Source: Streptomyces gelaticus (GTDB taxonomy: Bacteria > Actinomycetota > Actinomycetes > Streptomycetales > Streptomycetaceae). From it: a stretch of 64,000 nt of DNA. The stretch spans positions 63,742 to 127,741 of the forward strand of contig NZ_BMTF01000006.1 in assembly GCF_014649535.1 (NCBI RefSeq), written 5' to 3'. Each line of letters opens with the position of its first letter. Position 1 is the stretch's first letter. Positions 24,751-33,433 of the stretch are shown here, in pieces. The notes below the pieces were generated by a model that was given only the letters and a program-made list of their open reading frames with translations, searched no databases and was not told where the DNA came from. The position numbers were made by a program, and so were the translations under genes.

Positions 24751-25980
24751 TCACAGCAGCGCGAACTGCCCTTCCGGGCCCTCCTCCTGATGGCCGAGCA
24801 CCGATGCGGGCCGCCTGGCCGCGGCCGGGACGGGCAGGACGCCCGCCGCGCGGAGATCGGCGGCCGTGAGCTGCGGGCCGTCGGCAAGTCCCGCCGACTG
24901 GGGCCGGAGTCCGTCCAGCAGGGCGAGCAGGGTGATCAGCTCCAGCAGCTCCGAGGTCCACTGCTGGGGCCAGGCCCGGGGCCGGACCGCCTCCAGGCCT
25001 TCCGCACCCGCCGCCCCGGCCGCCGAGCGCCGCTCGAACCAGAGCTCCAGCATCCGTACCCCGCCCACGCGGAACTCCCACGCCCCGGCCGGCACCGGCG
25101 AGATCCGGCCGGTGCCCAGCGTGAGCGTCTCGGCGTCCCCGTCGTACGCCAGGCCGGCCGGCACGGGCGGAATCGCGGCCCGCACATAGGGCCGCCGCCC
25201 GCCGGGCAGCCGGGGGCGTTCCCCGCCGTGGGCGCCCCGCAGCTGCAACCGCAGCAACTCCTGCCCCAGCTCCACCCCGGTCGACCAGCGCGCCGTGTCG
25301 GCGGGCAGCGGGACCACGCATCCGGCGGCGGAGGGACGGGCCGCCGCGAGCACCCACGCCAGCACCGAACGGGCCGTCACCGACTCCCCGTGGCGGGCGC
25401 GCAGCAGGGCGAGCAGCCCGGGGGCCAGATTGGGTTCGCGGCCGCCGGGGCGCCGGTACAGCGGCCGGATCCGGCCGGGCCGGCCGGCCGGGGAGTGGCC
25501 GTCCGGCAGCAGCGCCGTCACGGACAGGGCGGGGCCGGTGTCCCGGGGCACGTACCCGTGCTCCACCGCGAAGAGCTGGTGTCCGTCGGCGACCCGCCAC
25601 AGTTCGGGGCGGGCGGCGTCGATCAGCCGGTGGTCGGGGAGCAGCCACTGCTCGTCGAACGGGCCGTGCGCGATCCGTACCGGCTCGGGGCAGGGTCCCT
25701 CCTCGCGGGCGAACCGGCCGGTACCGGTGGCCTGTCCGGGCAGTGCGGCCACCGGGGTCTGCGGGGTACGGGCGCGGGTCGCCCGGAACAGCCGCTCGCG
25801 TTCACCGGCGGGGGCCCGCACCAGCCGCTCCCAGCGTGCTCTGAGGGAGGCGGCATCGGGGGCGATCACCCAGGGACGGCCGGTGCGCAGCGGTCGTACG
25901 GACCAGGGCATGAGGTCGTCGAGGAGCGGGGCGCCCGCCTCCTGGCCGGCACCGGAGCCGCCCGCCGCCCGTACTGCCAC
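24751..25980 (-). CDS. Orphan type ISP restriction/modification C-terminal-domain protein
   Basis: The 409-residue protein resembles only the C-terminal part of type ISP (LlaBIII-like) restriction-modification enzymes. Hallmarks are 'GPFDEQWLLPDHRLIDAARP', 'PGRIRPLYRRPGG' and 'RISPVPAGAWEFRVGG', with the tail 'SVLGHQEEGPEGQFALL'. The nuclease, helicase and methyltransferase domains of a full enzyme (about 1,500 residues) are missing, so it cannot restrict DNA alone. Proteins of this size are annotated 'type ISP' in many streptomycetes, to my recollection; their function is unknown. GTG at 25980 follows GGGGAGG at eight bases and is preferred over in-frame codons up to 26046. Confidence 0.65.
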   Translation of the reverse strand: MAVRAAGGSGAGQEAGAPLLDDLMPWSVRPLRTGRPWVIAPDAASLRARWERLVRAPAGERERLFRATRARTPQTPVAALPGQATGTGRFAREEGPCPEPVRIAHGPFDEQWLLPDHRLIDAARPELWRVADGHQLFAVEHGYVPRDTGPALSVTALLPDGHSPAGRPGRIRPLYRRPGGREPNLAPGLLALLRARHGESVTARSVLAWVLAAARPSAAGCVVPLPADTARWSTGVELGQELLRLQLRGAHGGERPRLPGGRRPYVRAAIPPVPAGLAYDGDAETLTLGTGRISPVPAGAWEFRVGGVRMLELWFERRSAAGAAGAEGLEAVRPRAWPQQWTSELLELITLLALLDGLRPQSAGLADGPQLTAADLRAAGVLPVPAAARRPASVLGHQEEGPEGQFALL

Positions 25981-26080
25981 CGTGTCGCCCTCCCCGTCGC
26001 CACGTCCGCCCGCCTCCGGGGCATCGTAGCCGCGCCGCCGCGGCACGAGGCAGTGCGTCAGCGCCTCCCGCGGCGGCCGG

Positions 26081-26160
26081 TGCCCCTCCGCGGTGGTCAG
26101 CGGGCTTCCGCCGCGGTCAGTGCCCTTCCGCGGTGGTCAGTGCGCTTCCACGGTGACCGA
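26081..26160. repeat. 20-bp tandem repeat, four units, duplicating the 3' end of the GntR gene
   Basis: Four head-to-tail 20-bp units occur at 26081, 26101, 26121 and 26141. Units 1 and 3 differ by one base. Unit 4 contains the last codons and stop of the GntR gene, so the other three are duplications of the gene end lying downstream of it, each able to encode a similar tail such as LTTAEGH. Replication slippage is the simplest origin. Confidence 0.8.
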
Positions 26161-26913
26161 GAAGGAGAACCGGTCGCCCCGGTAACGGATCTGCGCCACG
26201 TCGACCACCTGGCCGCTCTCGTCGTACGTCACGCCCGTGTAGAACAGGATGGGGCTCAGCAGCGGGACCTGGAGGAGCTCGGCGGTGGACGGATCGGCCA
26301 GGCGTGCCTCGACCGTGTCGGTGATGCGCGCGATACGGACACCGACCCGGTCGCGCAGCACCTTGGTCATCGGCCAGCGTTCGAGATCGGCGACGTCGAG
26401 GCGGGCCGCGATCTCGGGACGCACCGCGTTCTCCGCCCAGTTGGTGGGCTCGTCGCTGTCCCCGTCGCGGCGCAGCCGGCGGTAGCTGACCAGTTCCGCG
26501 CAGTCGGGGAAGTACTCGGTGAGATCCCCCGGCACGGCGACCGGGCCGTGGCCGAGCACCGAGGTCCGCTCGCCCGATTGCTGGGCCACGATAGCGTCGA
26601 TCGAACCCAGCAGCCGGACCGGTGACACCCGGCGGGCGCGCGGCTCGATGAAGGTGCCGCGCCGCCGGTGTCTGCTGATCAGCCCTTCCGTCTCCAGCTC
26701 CTTGAGCGCCTGGCGCATCGTCAGCACGCTGACGCCGTAGTGCGCGGCGAGCTGCTCCTCGGTCGGCAGCCGCGCCGAGGCGTCCTTGGCCCGGCCCAGT
26801 ATCGAGGCGCGCAAGGACTGCGAGACCTGGTACCACAGCGGCAGCTTGCGGTTCAGGACCAGCGAGTCGGGGGCGAAGGCCGGCCCCGTGGAGATCTTGG
26901 GCGTCTGAGGCAC
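26137..26913 (-). CDS. GntR-family regulator with UTRA domain
   Basis: The 258-residue GntR/HutC-type regulator has an N-terminal winged helix ('PLWYQVSQSLRASILG', 'LPTEEQLAAHYGVSVLTMRQ', 'HRRRGTFIEP') and a C-terminal UTRA ligand domain ('RRLRRDGDSDEPTNWAENAV', 'LSPILFYTGVTYDESGQVVD'). GTG at 26913 follows AAAGGCC. It lies 48 bp downstream of hmgA on the same strand, so it is probably co-transcribed and may regulate homogentisate or tyrosine catabolism. Effector identity is not visible. The gene's 3' end is duplicated as 20-bp repeats beyond the stop. Confidence 0.88.
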   Translation of the reverse strand: MPQTPKISTGPAFAPDSLVLNRKLPLWYQVSQSLRASILGRAKDASARLPTEEQLAAHYGVSVLTMRQALKELETEGLISRHRRRGTFIEPRARRVSPVRLLGSIDAIVAQQSGERTSVLGHGPVAVPGDLTEYFPDCAELVSYRRLRRDGDSDEPTNWAENAVRPEIAARLDVADLERWPMTKVLRDRVGVRIARITDTVEARLADPSTAELLQVPLLSPILFYTGVTYDESGQVVDVAQIRYRGDRFSFSVTVEAH

Positions 26914-26961
26914 CTGGGGCCTTTCGTTCGGATCGGGCCGGGTCGGGTGCGGCGGTGCCGC

Positions 26962-28290
26962 CTACGGCCTGAAGTTGCGGCTCAGACCCTGCCACACGTC
27001 GTCGTAGCCGTGCTGCAGATGGCCGGCGGTCGCCGCCTGCTCCGTCGCCGTCACCGGCCAGCGGGTTTCGAACATGAAGGCGAGGCCATCGTCGATCTTC
27101 TGCGGCTTCAGCTCCGCCTCGCTCGCCCGGTCGAAGGTCTCGCGGTCCGGGCCGTGCGCCGACATCATGTTGTGGAGCGAGCCGCCGCCCGGGACGAAAC
27201 CGCCCTTGCCGGCCGTCTTCGCGTCGTACGCGCCCTCGATCAGGCCCATGTACTCGCTCATCACATTGCGGTGGAAGTACGGCGGCCGGAAGGTGTCCTC
27301 GCCGACCAGCCAGCGCGGTGCGAAGACGACGAAGTCGACACCGGCCAGACCGGGGGTGTCGGACGGCGAGGTCAGCACCGTGAAGATCGACGGGTCGGGG
27401 TGGTCGTAGCTGATCGAGCCGATGACATTGAAGCGGTGCAGGTCGTAGACGTACGGGGTGTGGTTTCCGTGCCAGGCGACCACATCGAGCGGGGAGTGGC
27501 CGTAGGTCGCCGACCAGAGGTTCCCGCAGAACTTGTTGATCACCTCCACCGGGCGGTCGTCGTCCTCGTACGCGGCGACGGGGGCGAGGAAGTCCCGGGC
27601 GTTGGCGAGGCCGTTGGCGCCGATCGGACCGAGGTCGGGGAGGGTGAAGGGCTGTCCGTAGTTCTCGCAGACGTAGCCGCGGGCGGTGGCGTCGAGCAGC
27701 TCCACGCGGAACCGGATGCCGCGCGGGATCAGCGCGACATGCCCCGGTTCGGCGCGCAGCAGGCCCAGTTCGGTACGGAGCAGCAGACCGCCGCGCTCCG
27801 GGACGATCAGCAGCTCGCCGTCCGAATCGCTGAACACCCGGTCCGTCATGGAGGTGTCGGCGTGGTAGAGATGCACGGCCATGCCGGTGCGCTGCGCAGC
27901 GTCGCCGTTGCCGCCGAGGGTCCACAGGCCCGCCAGGAAGTCCGTCCCGGGCGCGGGGTCGGGGAGCGGATCCCAGCGCAGCCGGTTGGGGTCGGGCACG
28001 GATTCGGTGAACGGGGCGGTCCGGATCGCCCCGTTGCCGATCCGGGTGAACGGGGGATGGGCGGCCGACGGACGGATCCGGTAGAGCCAGGAACGGCGGT
28101 TGTGGGCCCGCGGTTCGGTGAAGGCCGAGCCGCTCAGCTGCTCCGCGTAGAGCCCGAGGGGTGCGCGCTGGGGGGAGTTGCGGCCGTGCGGCAGTGCCCC
28201 CGCAACCGCCTGAGAGCTGTGCTGATTGCCGAAACCGGCGGAATGCTCCAGCGCTTGTGCCGTTTTCCTCGCCTGCTCGTTGCCGCTCAT
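26962..28290 (-). CDS. hmgA: Homogentisate 1,2-dioxygenase
   Basis: The 442-residue enzyme opens the ring of homogentisate to maleylacetoacetate, the central step of tyrosine and phenylalanine catabolism. Iron ligands are visible: His and Glu in '[16 protein letters not shown]' and His in '[13 protein letters not shown]'. Other family blocks are '[10 protein letters not shown]' near the N-terminus and '[20 protein letters not shown]'. Length is standard. ATG at 28290 follows GGGAG. The downstream GntR/UTRA gene is in the same transcription unit. Upstream, TAGGAT on the minus strand (28318-28313) is a plausible -10. It converges with nothing and is divergent from the beta-helix operon. Confidence 0.96.
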   Translation of the reverse strand: MSGNEQARKTAQALEHSAGFGNQHSSQAVAGALPHGRNSPQRAPLGLYAEQLSGSAFTEPRAHNRRSWLYRIRPSAAHPPFTRIGNGAIRTAPFTESVPDPNRLRWDPLPDPAPGTDFLAGLWTLGGNGDAAQRTGMAVHLYHADTSMTDRVFSDSDGELLIVPERGGLLLRTELGLLRAEPGHVALIPRGIRFRVELLDATARGYVCENYGQPFTLPDLGPIGANGLANARDFLAPVAAYEDDDRPVEVINKFCGNLWSATYGHSPLDVVAWHGNHTPYVYDLHRFNVIGSISYDHPDPSIFTVLTSPSDTPGLAGVDFVVFAPRWLVGEDTFRPPYFHRNVMSEYMGLIEGAYDAKTAGKGGFVPGGGSLHNMMSAHGPDRETFDRASEAELKPQKIDDGLAFMFETRWPVTATEQAATAGHLQHGYDDVWQGLSRNFRP

Positions 28291-28308
28291 GTGCGCTCCC
28301 GGTGCCGA

Positions 28309-28336
28309 AGGAATCCTATAGGCAACCGTAGGAATC
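28309..28336. promoter_or_regulatory. hmgA promoter with paired direct repeats
   Basis: The 7-mer AGGAATC occurs at 28309-28315 and 28330-28336, 21 bp (two helical turns) apart, flanking CCTATAGG. The minus-strand TAGGAT at 28318-28313 fits a -10 for hmgA. This could be a regulator site, perhaps for the downstream GntR protein, but no experiment is implied by sequence alone. Confidence 0.35.
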
Positions 28337-28411
28337 GGATCGAGGTGAGTCAACGGCATTCATGGCGCACGAGGGGTTCAAAAAGATGAACAATGCTCTA
28401 CTCTCCCGCAC

Positions 28412-30541
28412 ATGTCGTGGACACGAAGACTTTTGGTGGTCCTGGCGGCGCTCGCTGCCGCCCTCCTCGCGGCTCCGGTCGCCCAGGCGCACGAGGAACG
28501 TCCGGTCACCCTGCCCGACGGAACCGGCCGTGTCCCCGTGTACCGCGGCGCGGAACCCGATCTGCTGGTCTGCAAGAGCGACCGGGCGGACTTCGAGCGC
28601 CGGGTGTCCCGCTTCCCGGACGCGCTGCGGACCCGGAACCTGAAGCTCTTCGACCGGTGCCAGAAGTCCGGCTACCGCCATCTGCAACAGGCGGTCGACG
28701 CGGTCGACCGGCCCGGCATGAACATCGCCGTGCTGCCCGGCCTGTACGAGGAGGAGCCCTCGCTGCCCAAGCCGACGGGGGAGTGCGCCCGGCTGAAGGC
28801 GCCCAGATCCCAGCTCGGCTACCAGATCCTTTCGTACGCCCAGCAGACGCGGTGCCCGCACAACCAGAACCTGGTGGCCGTCCTCGGCAAGAAGGACCTC
28901 CAGATCGAGGGCACGGGCGCCGAGCGCACGGACGTGGTCGTCGACGCCAAGTACCAGAAGCTCAACGCGATCCGCGCGGACGGCTCCGACGGCATCTACT
29001 TCCGGAACTTCACCGCCCAGCGCACCACCTTCAACTCCCTGTACGTCCTGGCCCAGGACGGCTTCGTCATCGACTCCGTCCTCACCCGGTGGAACGACGA
29101 GTACGGCTTCCTGACCTTCGCCAGCGACCACGGGCTGTACAAGAACTGCGAGTCGTACGGGAACGGCGACTCCGGTATCTACCCCGGCAGCGCTTCGAAC
29201 ATCAACGACGCCCACGGCTACGACGTGCCGCGCTACTCCATCGAGATCACCGGCTGCCGCAGCCACCACAACATGGTCGGCTACTCCGGCACCGCGGGCG
29301 ACTCCGTCTACGTCCACGACAACGAGTTCGACCACAACATGGGCGGCGCCTCGATGGACAGCGCCTTTCCCGGCCACCCCGGACTGCCGCAGAACCACGC
29401 CCGCTTCGAACGCAACCTGATCCACGACAACAACGCCGACTACTACCCCTACGTCGCCGACGGCACCTGCGCCAAGCCGCCGGTGGACCGGGGTTACGAG
29501 GAAGGCGTCGTCTGCCCGCAGATATCCATGCCGCCCGGCTCCGGCATCATCACCGCGGGCGGCAACTGGAATCTGTACGAGAACAACTGGATCTACGGGC
29601 AGCAGCGCGCCGCCTTCGTGCTGACCGCCGTGCCCGCCTTCATCCGCGGTGAGGGCGCACTGGCCAAGCAGGCCGACACCTCGCACCACAACCGCTACGC
29701 GGGCAACCACCTCGGCAAGGACAAGGCGGGCAACTCCCGGCCCAACCGCACCGATGTGTGGTGGGACGGCCAGGGCGAGGGCAACTGCTGGCAGGCGGAC
29801 GCCGGGCCGTCCTCCCCGCGTGCCCTGCCGGCCTGCGGTTCCGCGCGCGGTGACGTGTCCGTGCGCACCGACCGGCTCGTCGGCGAACCGGTCAAACTCG
29901 CCCAGCTGCTGGTCTGCGCCGACTACAACGTGCAGGCACGCCGGCTGCCGGCCGGCTGCGACTGGTACGGGGCGCGGGGCATCGAGCGCATCGAGGTGCA
30001 GATCGCGCTGGTGGTCGCGGTGGTGCTCACGCTGGTCGGCGGGGTGCTGTGGTGGCGCAGGCTGCGCGGCAGCCGGCTCGCCGCGGTGGCCACGGGGCTC
30101 GGCGTGATCGGCCTCGGGCTCGATGTGGCCGGAGCGACGACGGGGCTGGCCGCCTCCTATGTGCCCGCGCTGGCGCTGCTGCTGACCGGGATGTGGTGGA
30201 CGGGCATCGGTCTCGTGCTCCGGGGGCGGCGGCCCTGGCTGGGCCGGACCACGGTGGTGCTGGGGGCGCTCACGCTGCTGGACGCCGTGGACAAGGCCGT
30301 GTTCATGATCCCGTGGATTCCGCTCGGCCCGGCCTGGGTGCGGGGACTGCTCGGCGTGGTCTGGGTGGTGTGGGCCGTGATCGCCGCCGCCCGCCACGGT
30401 GACCGTACCCCGCCGGAAGCGTCCGGGACACCGGCCCCGGACCTCACCCCGACTCCGGGTCCGGCCACCACTCCGGGCCCCGCCCCGACTCCGGGTCCGG
30501 CCACCACTCCGGGCCCCGCCCCGGAAGGAGACGCATCGTGA
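28412..30541 (+). CDS. Secreted beta-helix protein with C-terminal membrane domain (NosD-like)
   Basis: This 709-residue envelope protein starts with a signal peptide ('RRLLVVLAALAAALLAAPVA', cut near AQA-HEE). Residues ~90-470 form a right-handed parallel beta-helix of the NosD/pectate-lyase type, with Asn-rich coils such as 'YKNCESYGNGDSGIYPGSAS', 'YVHDNEFDHNMGG' and 'LYENNWIYG'. About five transmembrane helices follow (~530-660), then a Pro/Thr tail with a repeated 12-residue unit. The helix domain should face outside. NosD-type helices assist copper-centre maturation in other systems; such a role here is inference. ATG 28412 has no ribosome site. Its stop overlaps the next start as GTGA, opening a three-gene operon. 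Confidence 0.78.
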   Translation: MSWTRRLLVVLAALAAALLAAPVAQAHEERPVTLPDGTGRVPVYRGAEPDLLVCKSDRADFERRVSRFPDALRTRNLKLFDRCQKSGYRHLQQAVDAVDRPGMNIAVLPGLYEEEPSLPKPTGECARLKAPRSQLGYQILSYAQQTRCPHNQNLVAVLGKKDLQIEGTGAERTDVVVDAKYQKLNAIRADGSDGIYFRNFTAQRTTFNSLYVLAQDGFVIDSVLTRWNDEYGFLTFASDHGLYKNCESYGNGDSGIYPGSASNINDAHGYDVPRYSIEITGCRSHHNMVGYSGTAGDSVYVHDNEFDHNMGGASMDSAFPGHPGLPQNHARFERNLIHDNNADYYPYVADGTCAKPPVDRGYEEGVVCPQISMPPGSGIITAGGNWNLYENNWIYGQQRAAFVLTAVPAFIRGEGALAKQADTSHHNRYAGNHLGKDKAGNSRPNRTDVWWDGQGEGNCWQADAGPSSPRALPACGSARGDVSVRTDRLVGEPVKLAQLLVCADYNVQARRLPAGCDWYGARGIERIEVQIALVVAVVLTLVGGVLWWRRLRGSRLAAVATGLGVIGLGLDVAGATTGLAASYVPALALLLTGMWWTGIGLVLRGRRPWLGRTTVVLGALTLLDAVDKAVFMIPWIPLGPAWVRGLLGVVWVVWAVIAAARHGDRTPPEASGTPAPDLTPTPGPATTPGPAPTPGPATTPGPAPEGDAS
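30447..30518 (+). repeat. Two exact 36-bp tandem repeats in the Pro-rich tail
   Basis: Bases 30447-30482 and 30483-30518 are identical 36-mers, each encoding a 12-residue Thr/Pro/Gly/Ala unit of the beta-helix protein's C-terminal tail. Copy number may vary between strains. Confidence 0.85.
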
Positions 30542-31389
30542 AGCGTTCCAGCGCGCCGTCGCGACCCACCCGGCTGCTTCGGAACCCCCGCCCGGTCGCC
30601 GCCGCCGTCACCGTGCTCACCGCGGTCGCCCTCGTGTTCGGTGCGAGCGCCTGCGGCGGGCGGGCCACCACCCACCACAAACCCGGCACCAGCCATGAGC
30701 AGGCCGGCGGCAGCGTCGGCCGGCTGCTCGCCGCCGACGACGGCTCCGGCAGCCGGCTGCGCCAGGTCGACGCCGAGGGCGCCCCCGGCGTGACGGTCGC
30801 CGTACGACCCGACTCCAAGGACGGATGGAACGTCCGTCTCTCCGTACGGAACTTCAGGTTCACCCCGGACAGCGTGGGCGGCGCGGCGCTTCCCGGGCGC
30901 GGCCACGCCCGGCTGTTCCTCGACGGCCGCCCGCTCGCCCGCGTCTACGGTGCGTGGTTCCACCTGCCCGCCTCCCTCGTCCGCGCCGCAGGCGGCGGCT
31001 CCGGCCTCACCGCACGGCTCTACGCCGACGACCACACCGCCTGGGCCGTGCACTCCACCCCCGTCCAGGCCACCGCTTCCCTCACCACTGCCGCCCCCGA
31101 GGCGAGCCGGTCGGCAACGCCCGGCCCCGACACCACCATTGAGATCACCGTCTCCCACGGCAGGGTCAGCCCGGCCCCCGGCCGCACCGAGATCAAGAAG
31201 GGCCGAACCGTCGAACTCCGCGTCCGCAGCGACCGCGCCGACGCCCTCCATGTCCACGGCTACGACAAGGAGGCCAGGCTGCCCGCGGGCAGGACGGTCA
31301 CCCTGACGTTCACCGCCGACCGCAGCGGGCTCTTCGAGGTCGAGACCCATGAGTCCGGCCTGCTCCTGACCCAACTCGTCGTCCGGTGA
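30538..31389 (+). CDS. Cupredoxin-like lipoprotein
   Basis: The 283-residue exported protein has an N-terminal signal with a lipobox-like 'VFGASACGGR', so it is probably a lipoprotein anchored at the outer face of the membrane. Residues ~60-190 form a beta-rich domain of unknown type ('YGAWFHLPASLV'). The last ~85 residues are a cupredoxin-like fold ('EIKKGRTVELRVRS', 'ALHVHGYDKEARLPAG', 'GLFEVETHESGLLL') similar to EfeO-type domains; His residues are conserved in character but no Cys ligand is present. GTG 30538 follows AAGGAG and overlaps the previous stop; its own stop overlaps the next start. It probably binds copper or another metal, by inference. Confidence 0.75.
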   Translation: MKRSSAPSRPTRLLRNPRPVAAAVTVLTAVALVFGASACGGRATTHHKPGTSHEQAGGSVGRLLAADDGSGSRLRQVDAEGAPGVTVAVRPDSKDGWNVRLSVRNFRFTPDSVGGAALPGRGHARLFLDGRPLARVYGAWFHLPASLVRAAGGGSGLTARLYADDHTAWAVHSTPVQATASLTTAAPEASRSATPGPDTTIEITVSHGRVSPAPGRTEIKKGRTVELRVRSDRADALHVHGYDKEARLPAGRTVTLTFTADRSGLFEVETHESGLLLTQLVVR

Positions 31390-32669
31390 GCGTCCTCGCC
31401 CACGGCATCGGCGCCCAGCACGACCTCCCGCTCTCCCCCTTCTACGCCTTCGCCGGTGCCTTCACCGCGCTCTTCGTCTCCTTCCTCGTGCTGGGCCTGC
31501 TCTGGTCCGCCTCCCGGTTCTGCGGCGACCGGGCGGGCCGGCCGCTCCCGTCCGCCCTCCAGCGCCTCGCCGATGCCCGCCCCACCCGTATCGCGCTGCG
31601 CGCGCTCGGCATCGCCGCCGCCCTGTACGTCACGCTCAACCTCCTCCTCGGCCCGGACGACCCGGACCGCAACCCGGGCCCCGGGGCCGTATACGTACTT
31701 CTCTGGGTCGGCCTGGTGCCCGCATCGCTCCTCCTCGGTCCGGTCTGGCGGCTGATCAACCCGCTGCGCACCGCCCACCTCCTCGGCTGCCGCGCACTGG
31801 GCCGCGACCCCGCCGCGGGCCGGCCCCTTCCCGTACGGCTCGGTCTGTGGCCCGCCGCCGCCGGGCTCCTCGCCTTCACCTGGCTCGAACTCGTCGCCCC
31901 CGACCCCGCGTCGACCACCGCCCTCCTGCTCTTCCTCTCGCTCCACACCGCCGCCCACCTCGCGGGAGCCGCCCGCCACGGCGCCGGGTGGTTCGACCGG
32001 GCGGACGCCTTCGAGGTCTACTCGGGGCTGCTCGCCCGGCTCTCCCCGCTCGGCCGCCGCCCCGCCGACCGCCGCCTCGTGCTCCGCTCCCCGTTCAACG
32101 GACTCGACGCCACCGGGCAGAACCCCGGGCTCGTCGCCACCGTCTGCGTCATGCTGGGCTCCACCGCCTATGACGGCTTCTCCGACTCCCCGTCCTGGAT
32201 CACCACCGTCCAGACCTCACCCCTGGGCCGCACCACCGCGGCCACACTCGGATTTCTGGGCGCCGTGGCCCTCGTCGCCACCCTCTACGCCCTCTGCGCC
32301 GGCGCCGTCCGGCTGATCTCCGGTCAACTGCGCCACCCGCTCACCGCCTTCGCCCACTCGCTCGTCCCGATCGCGCTCGGCTATCTCGTCGCCCACTACT
32401 TCACGCTCTTCGTCACTGAAGGACCACGCACCGTCATGGTGGCATCCGGTGCCGACAATCCGGTCCCGCCCGAGCCGCCCCTGGGCCCCGGCGGGGTCGC
32501 CACGCTCCAGGTCTCCGCGATCGTCCTCGGCCACGTACTCGGCGTCGTCGCCGCCCATGACCGGTCCGTACGCCTCTTCCCGCCGGGCCGGGCCGTCGCG
32601 GGGCAACTCCCGCTGCTGGTCCTGATGGTCACGTACACCATCGGCGGGCTGTCGCTGCTCATCGCGTGA
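31386..32669 (+). CDS. Polytopic membrane protein of the trio (FedB-like, 'fenitrothion hydrolase' annotation family)
   Basis: The 427-residue integral membrane protein has roughly nine to ten helices. Histidines recur in or near helices ('LFLSLHTAAHLAGAARHG', 'FAHSLVPIALGYLVAHYFTL'), and conserved loops include 'RLINPLRTAHLLG', 'DRADAFEVYSGLLARLSPLG' and 'SSTAYDGFSDSP'-like 'GSTAYDGFSDSPSW'. I recall relatives being annotated as fenitrothion hydrolase (FedB-type), a label that is probably transitive and may not describe the native role. GTG 31386 overlaps the stop of the cupredoxin gene. Conserved membrane His plus a cupredoxin partner suggest metal transfer or a membrane metalloenzyme. The ligands are not proven. 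Confidence 0.7.
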   Translation: MSVLAHGIGAQHDLPLSPFYAFAGAFTALFVSFLVLGLLWSASRFCGDRAGRPLPSALQRLADARPTRIALRALGIAAALYVTLNLLLGPDDPDRNPGPGAVYVLLWVGLVPASLLLGPVWRLINPLRTAHLLGCRALGRDPAAGRPLPVRLGLWPAAAGLLAFTWLELVAPDPASTTALLLFLSLHTAAHLAGAARHGAGWFDRADAFEVYSGLLARLSPLGRRPADRRLVLRSPFNGLDATGQNPGLVATVCVMLGSTAYDGFSDSPSWITTVQTSPLGRTTAATLGFLGAVALVATLYALCAGAVRLISGQLRHPLTAFAHSLVPIALGYLVAHYFTLFVTEGPRTVMVASGADNPVPPEPPLGPGGVATLQVSAIVLGHVLGVVAAHDRSVRLFPPGRAVAGQLPLLVLMVTYTIGGLSLLIA

Positions 32670-32740
32670 GAACCGCGCCGGAGACCGGTGGTCACCGCAT
32701 CGCGTGGGGACCGCGCCGGCACCAGTGGTCACCCGTGGGC
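32661..32740. repeat. Imperfect 38-bp tandem duplication spanning a gene end
   Basis: The block from 32661 (ATCGCGTGAGAACCGCGCC...) recurs at 32699 (ATCGCGTGGGGACCGCGCC...), period 38 bp, with a third partial copy from about 32742. The first copy contains the stop of the FedB-like gene, so the gene end has been duplicated into the leader of the following tetR. Confidence 0.65.
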
Positions 32741-32791
32741 GACCGCACCGGAACCCACCGGCCAGCCGCAGCAGAGGAGACCCACGGCATC

Positions 32792-33412
32792 ATGGAGCCC
32801 GTGCCCCACGCGAACACGAACCTCCGCCGCGCCCCCGTCCAGCAGCGCAGCGCCGAGCGCCTCGCCCGGATACTCGACGCCTGCGCCGAACTCCTCGACG
32901 AGACCGGCTACGAGCAGTTGTCCACCCGGGCCGTGGCCATCCGCGCCGGGGTCCCCATCGGTTCCGTCTACCGTTTCTTCTCCAACAAGCGCGCGCTGAC
33001 CGACGCGCTGGCCCGGCGCAATCTGGACAGCTACGCCGAACGCATCACCGCCCGCCTCGCGGTCATCCCGACCACCGACTGGCACGACGCCATCGATGCC
33101 GTGCTGGACGAATACCTGGCGATGAAGCGCTCCGTGGCCGGATTCGCCCTCGTCGACTTCGGAACGCCCGCCCCCGAGGACGACCCCGCCAAAGACGCCA
33201 ACCAGCGGGTCGCCGGCCGGCTCACCGAACTGCTCTCCGGGCACCTGGGCCGCGCCGCCGACGAGGATCTGCTGCGCACCGTCCTGGTCTGCGTCGAGGC
33301 CGCCGACGCCCTCCTCCGGCTCGCCTTCCGCACCGACCCGTCCGGCGACCGGGCCCTCGTCGCCGAGACCCGCATCCTGATCCGGGCCTACCTGGCACGC
33401 GTCCTGGGCTGA
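32792..33412 (+). CDS. TetR-family transcriptional regulator
   Basis: The 206-residue regulator has its helix-turn-helix at ~40-65 ('LSTRAVAIRAGVPIGSVYRF', then 'FSNKRALTDALARRN') and a C-terminal domain with 'LLRTVLVCVEAADALLRLAF'. ATG 32792 is the start of the conserved protein; the closest ribosome site (GAGGAG) is 13 bases away, rather far. It lies 122 bp after the beta-helix/cupredoxin/membrane operon on the same strand and could be its regulator or control the downstream ABC exporter. Neither role is shown by a matching operator. Confidence 0.85.
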   Translation: MEPVPHANTNLRRAPVQQRSAERLARILDACAELLDETGYEQLSTRAVAIRAGVPIGSVYRFFSNKRALTDALARRNLDSYAERITARLAVIPTTDWHDAIDAVLDEYLAMKRSVAGFALVDFGTPAPEDDPAKDANQRVAGRLTELLSGHLGRAADEDLLRTVLVCVEAADALLRLAFRTDPSGDRALVAETRILIRAYLARVLG

Positions 33413-33433
33413 CCGGGCGGCACCCGCCTCGGT

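Noticed and set aside
26081..26160. Tandem 20-bp units as a CRISPR array
   Set aside because: There are no unique spacers between units; they abut directly and derive from a gene end.
31386..32669. Bona fide organophosphate (fenitrothion) hydrolase
   Set aside because: The label rests on recalled annotation of relatives; the operon context with a beta-helix and cupredoxin protein favours another native role.
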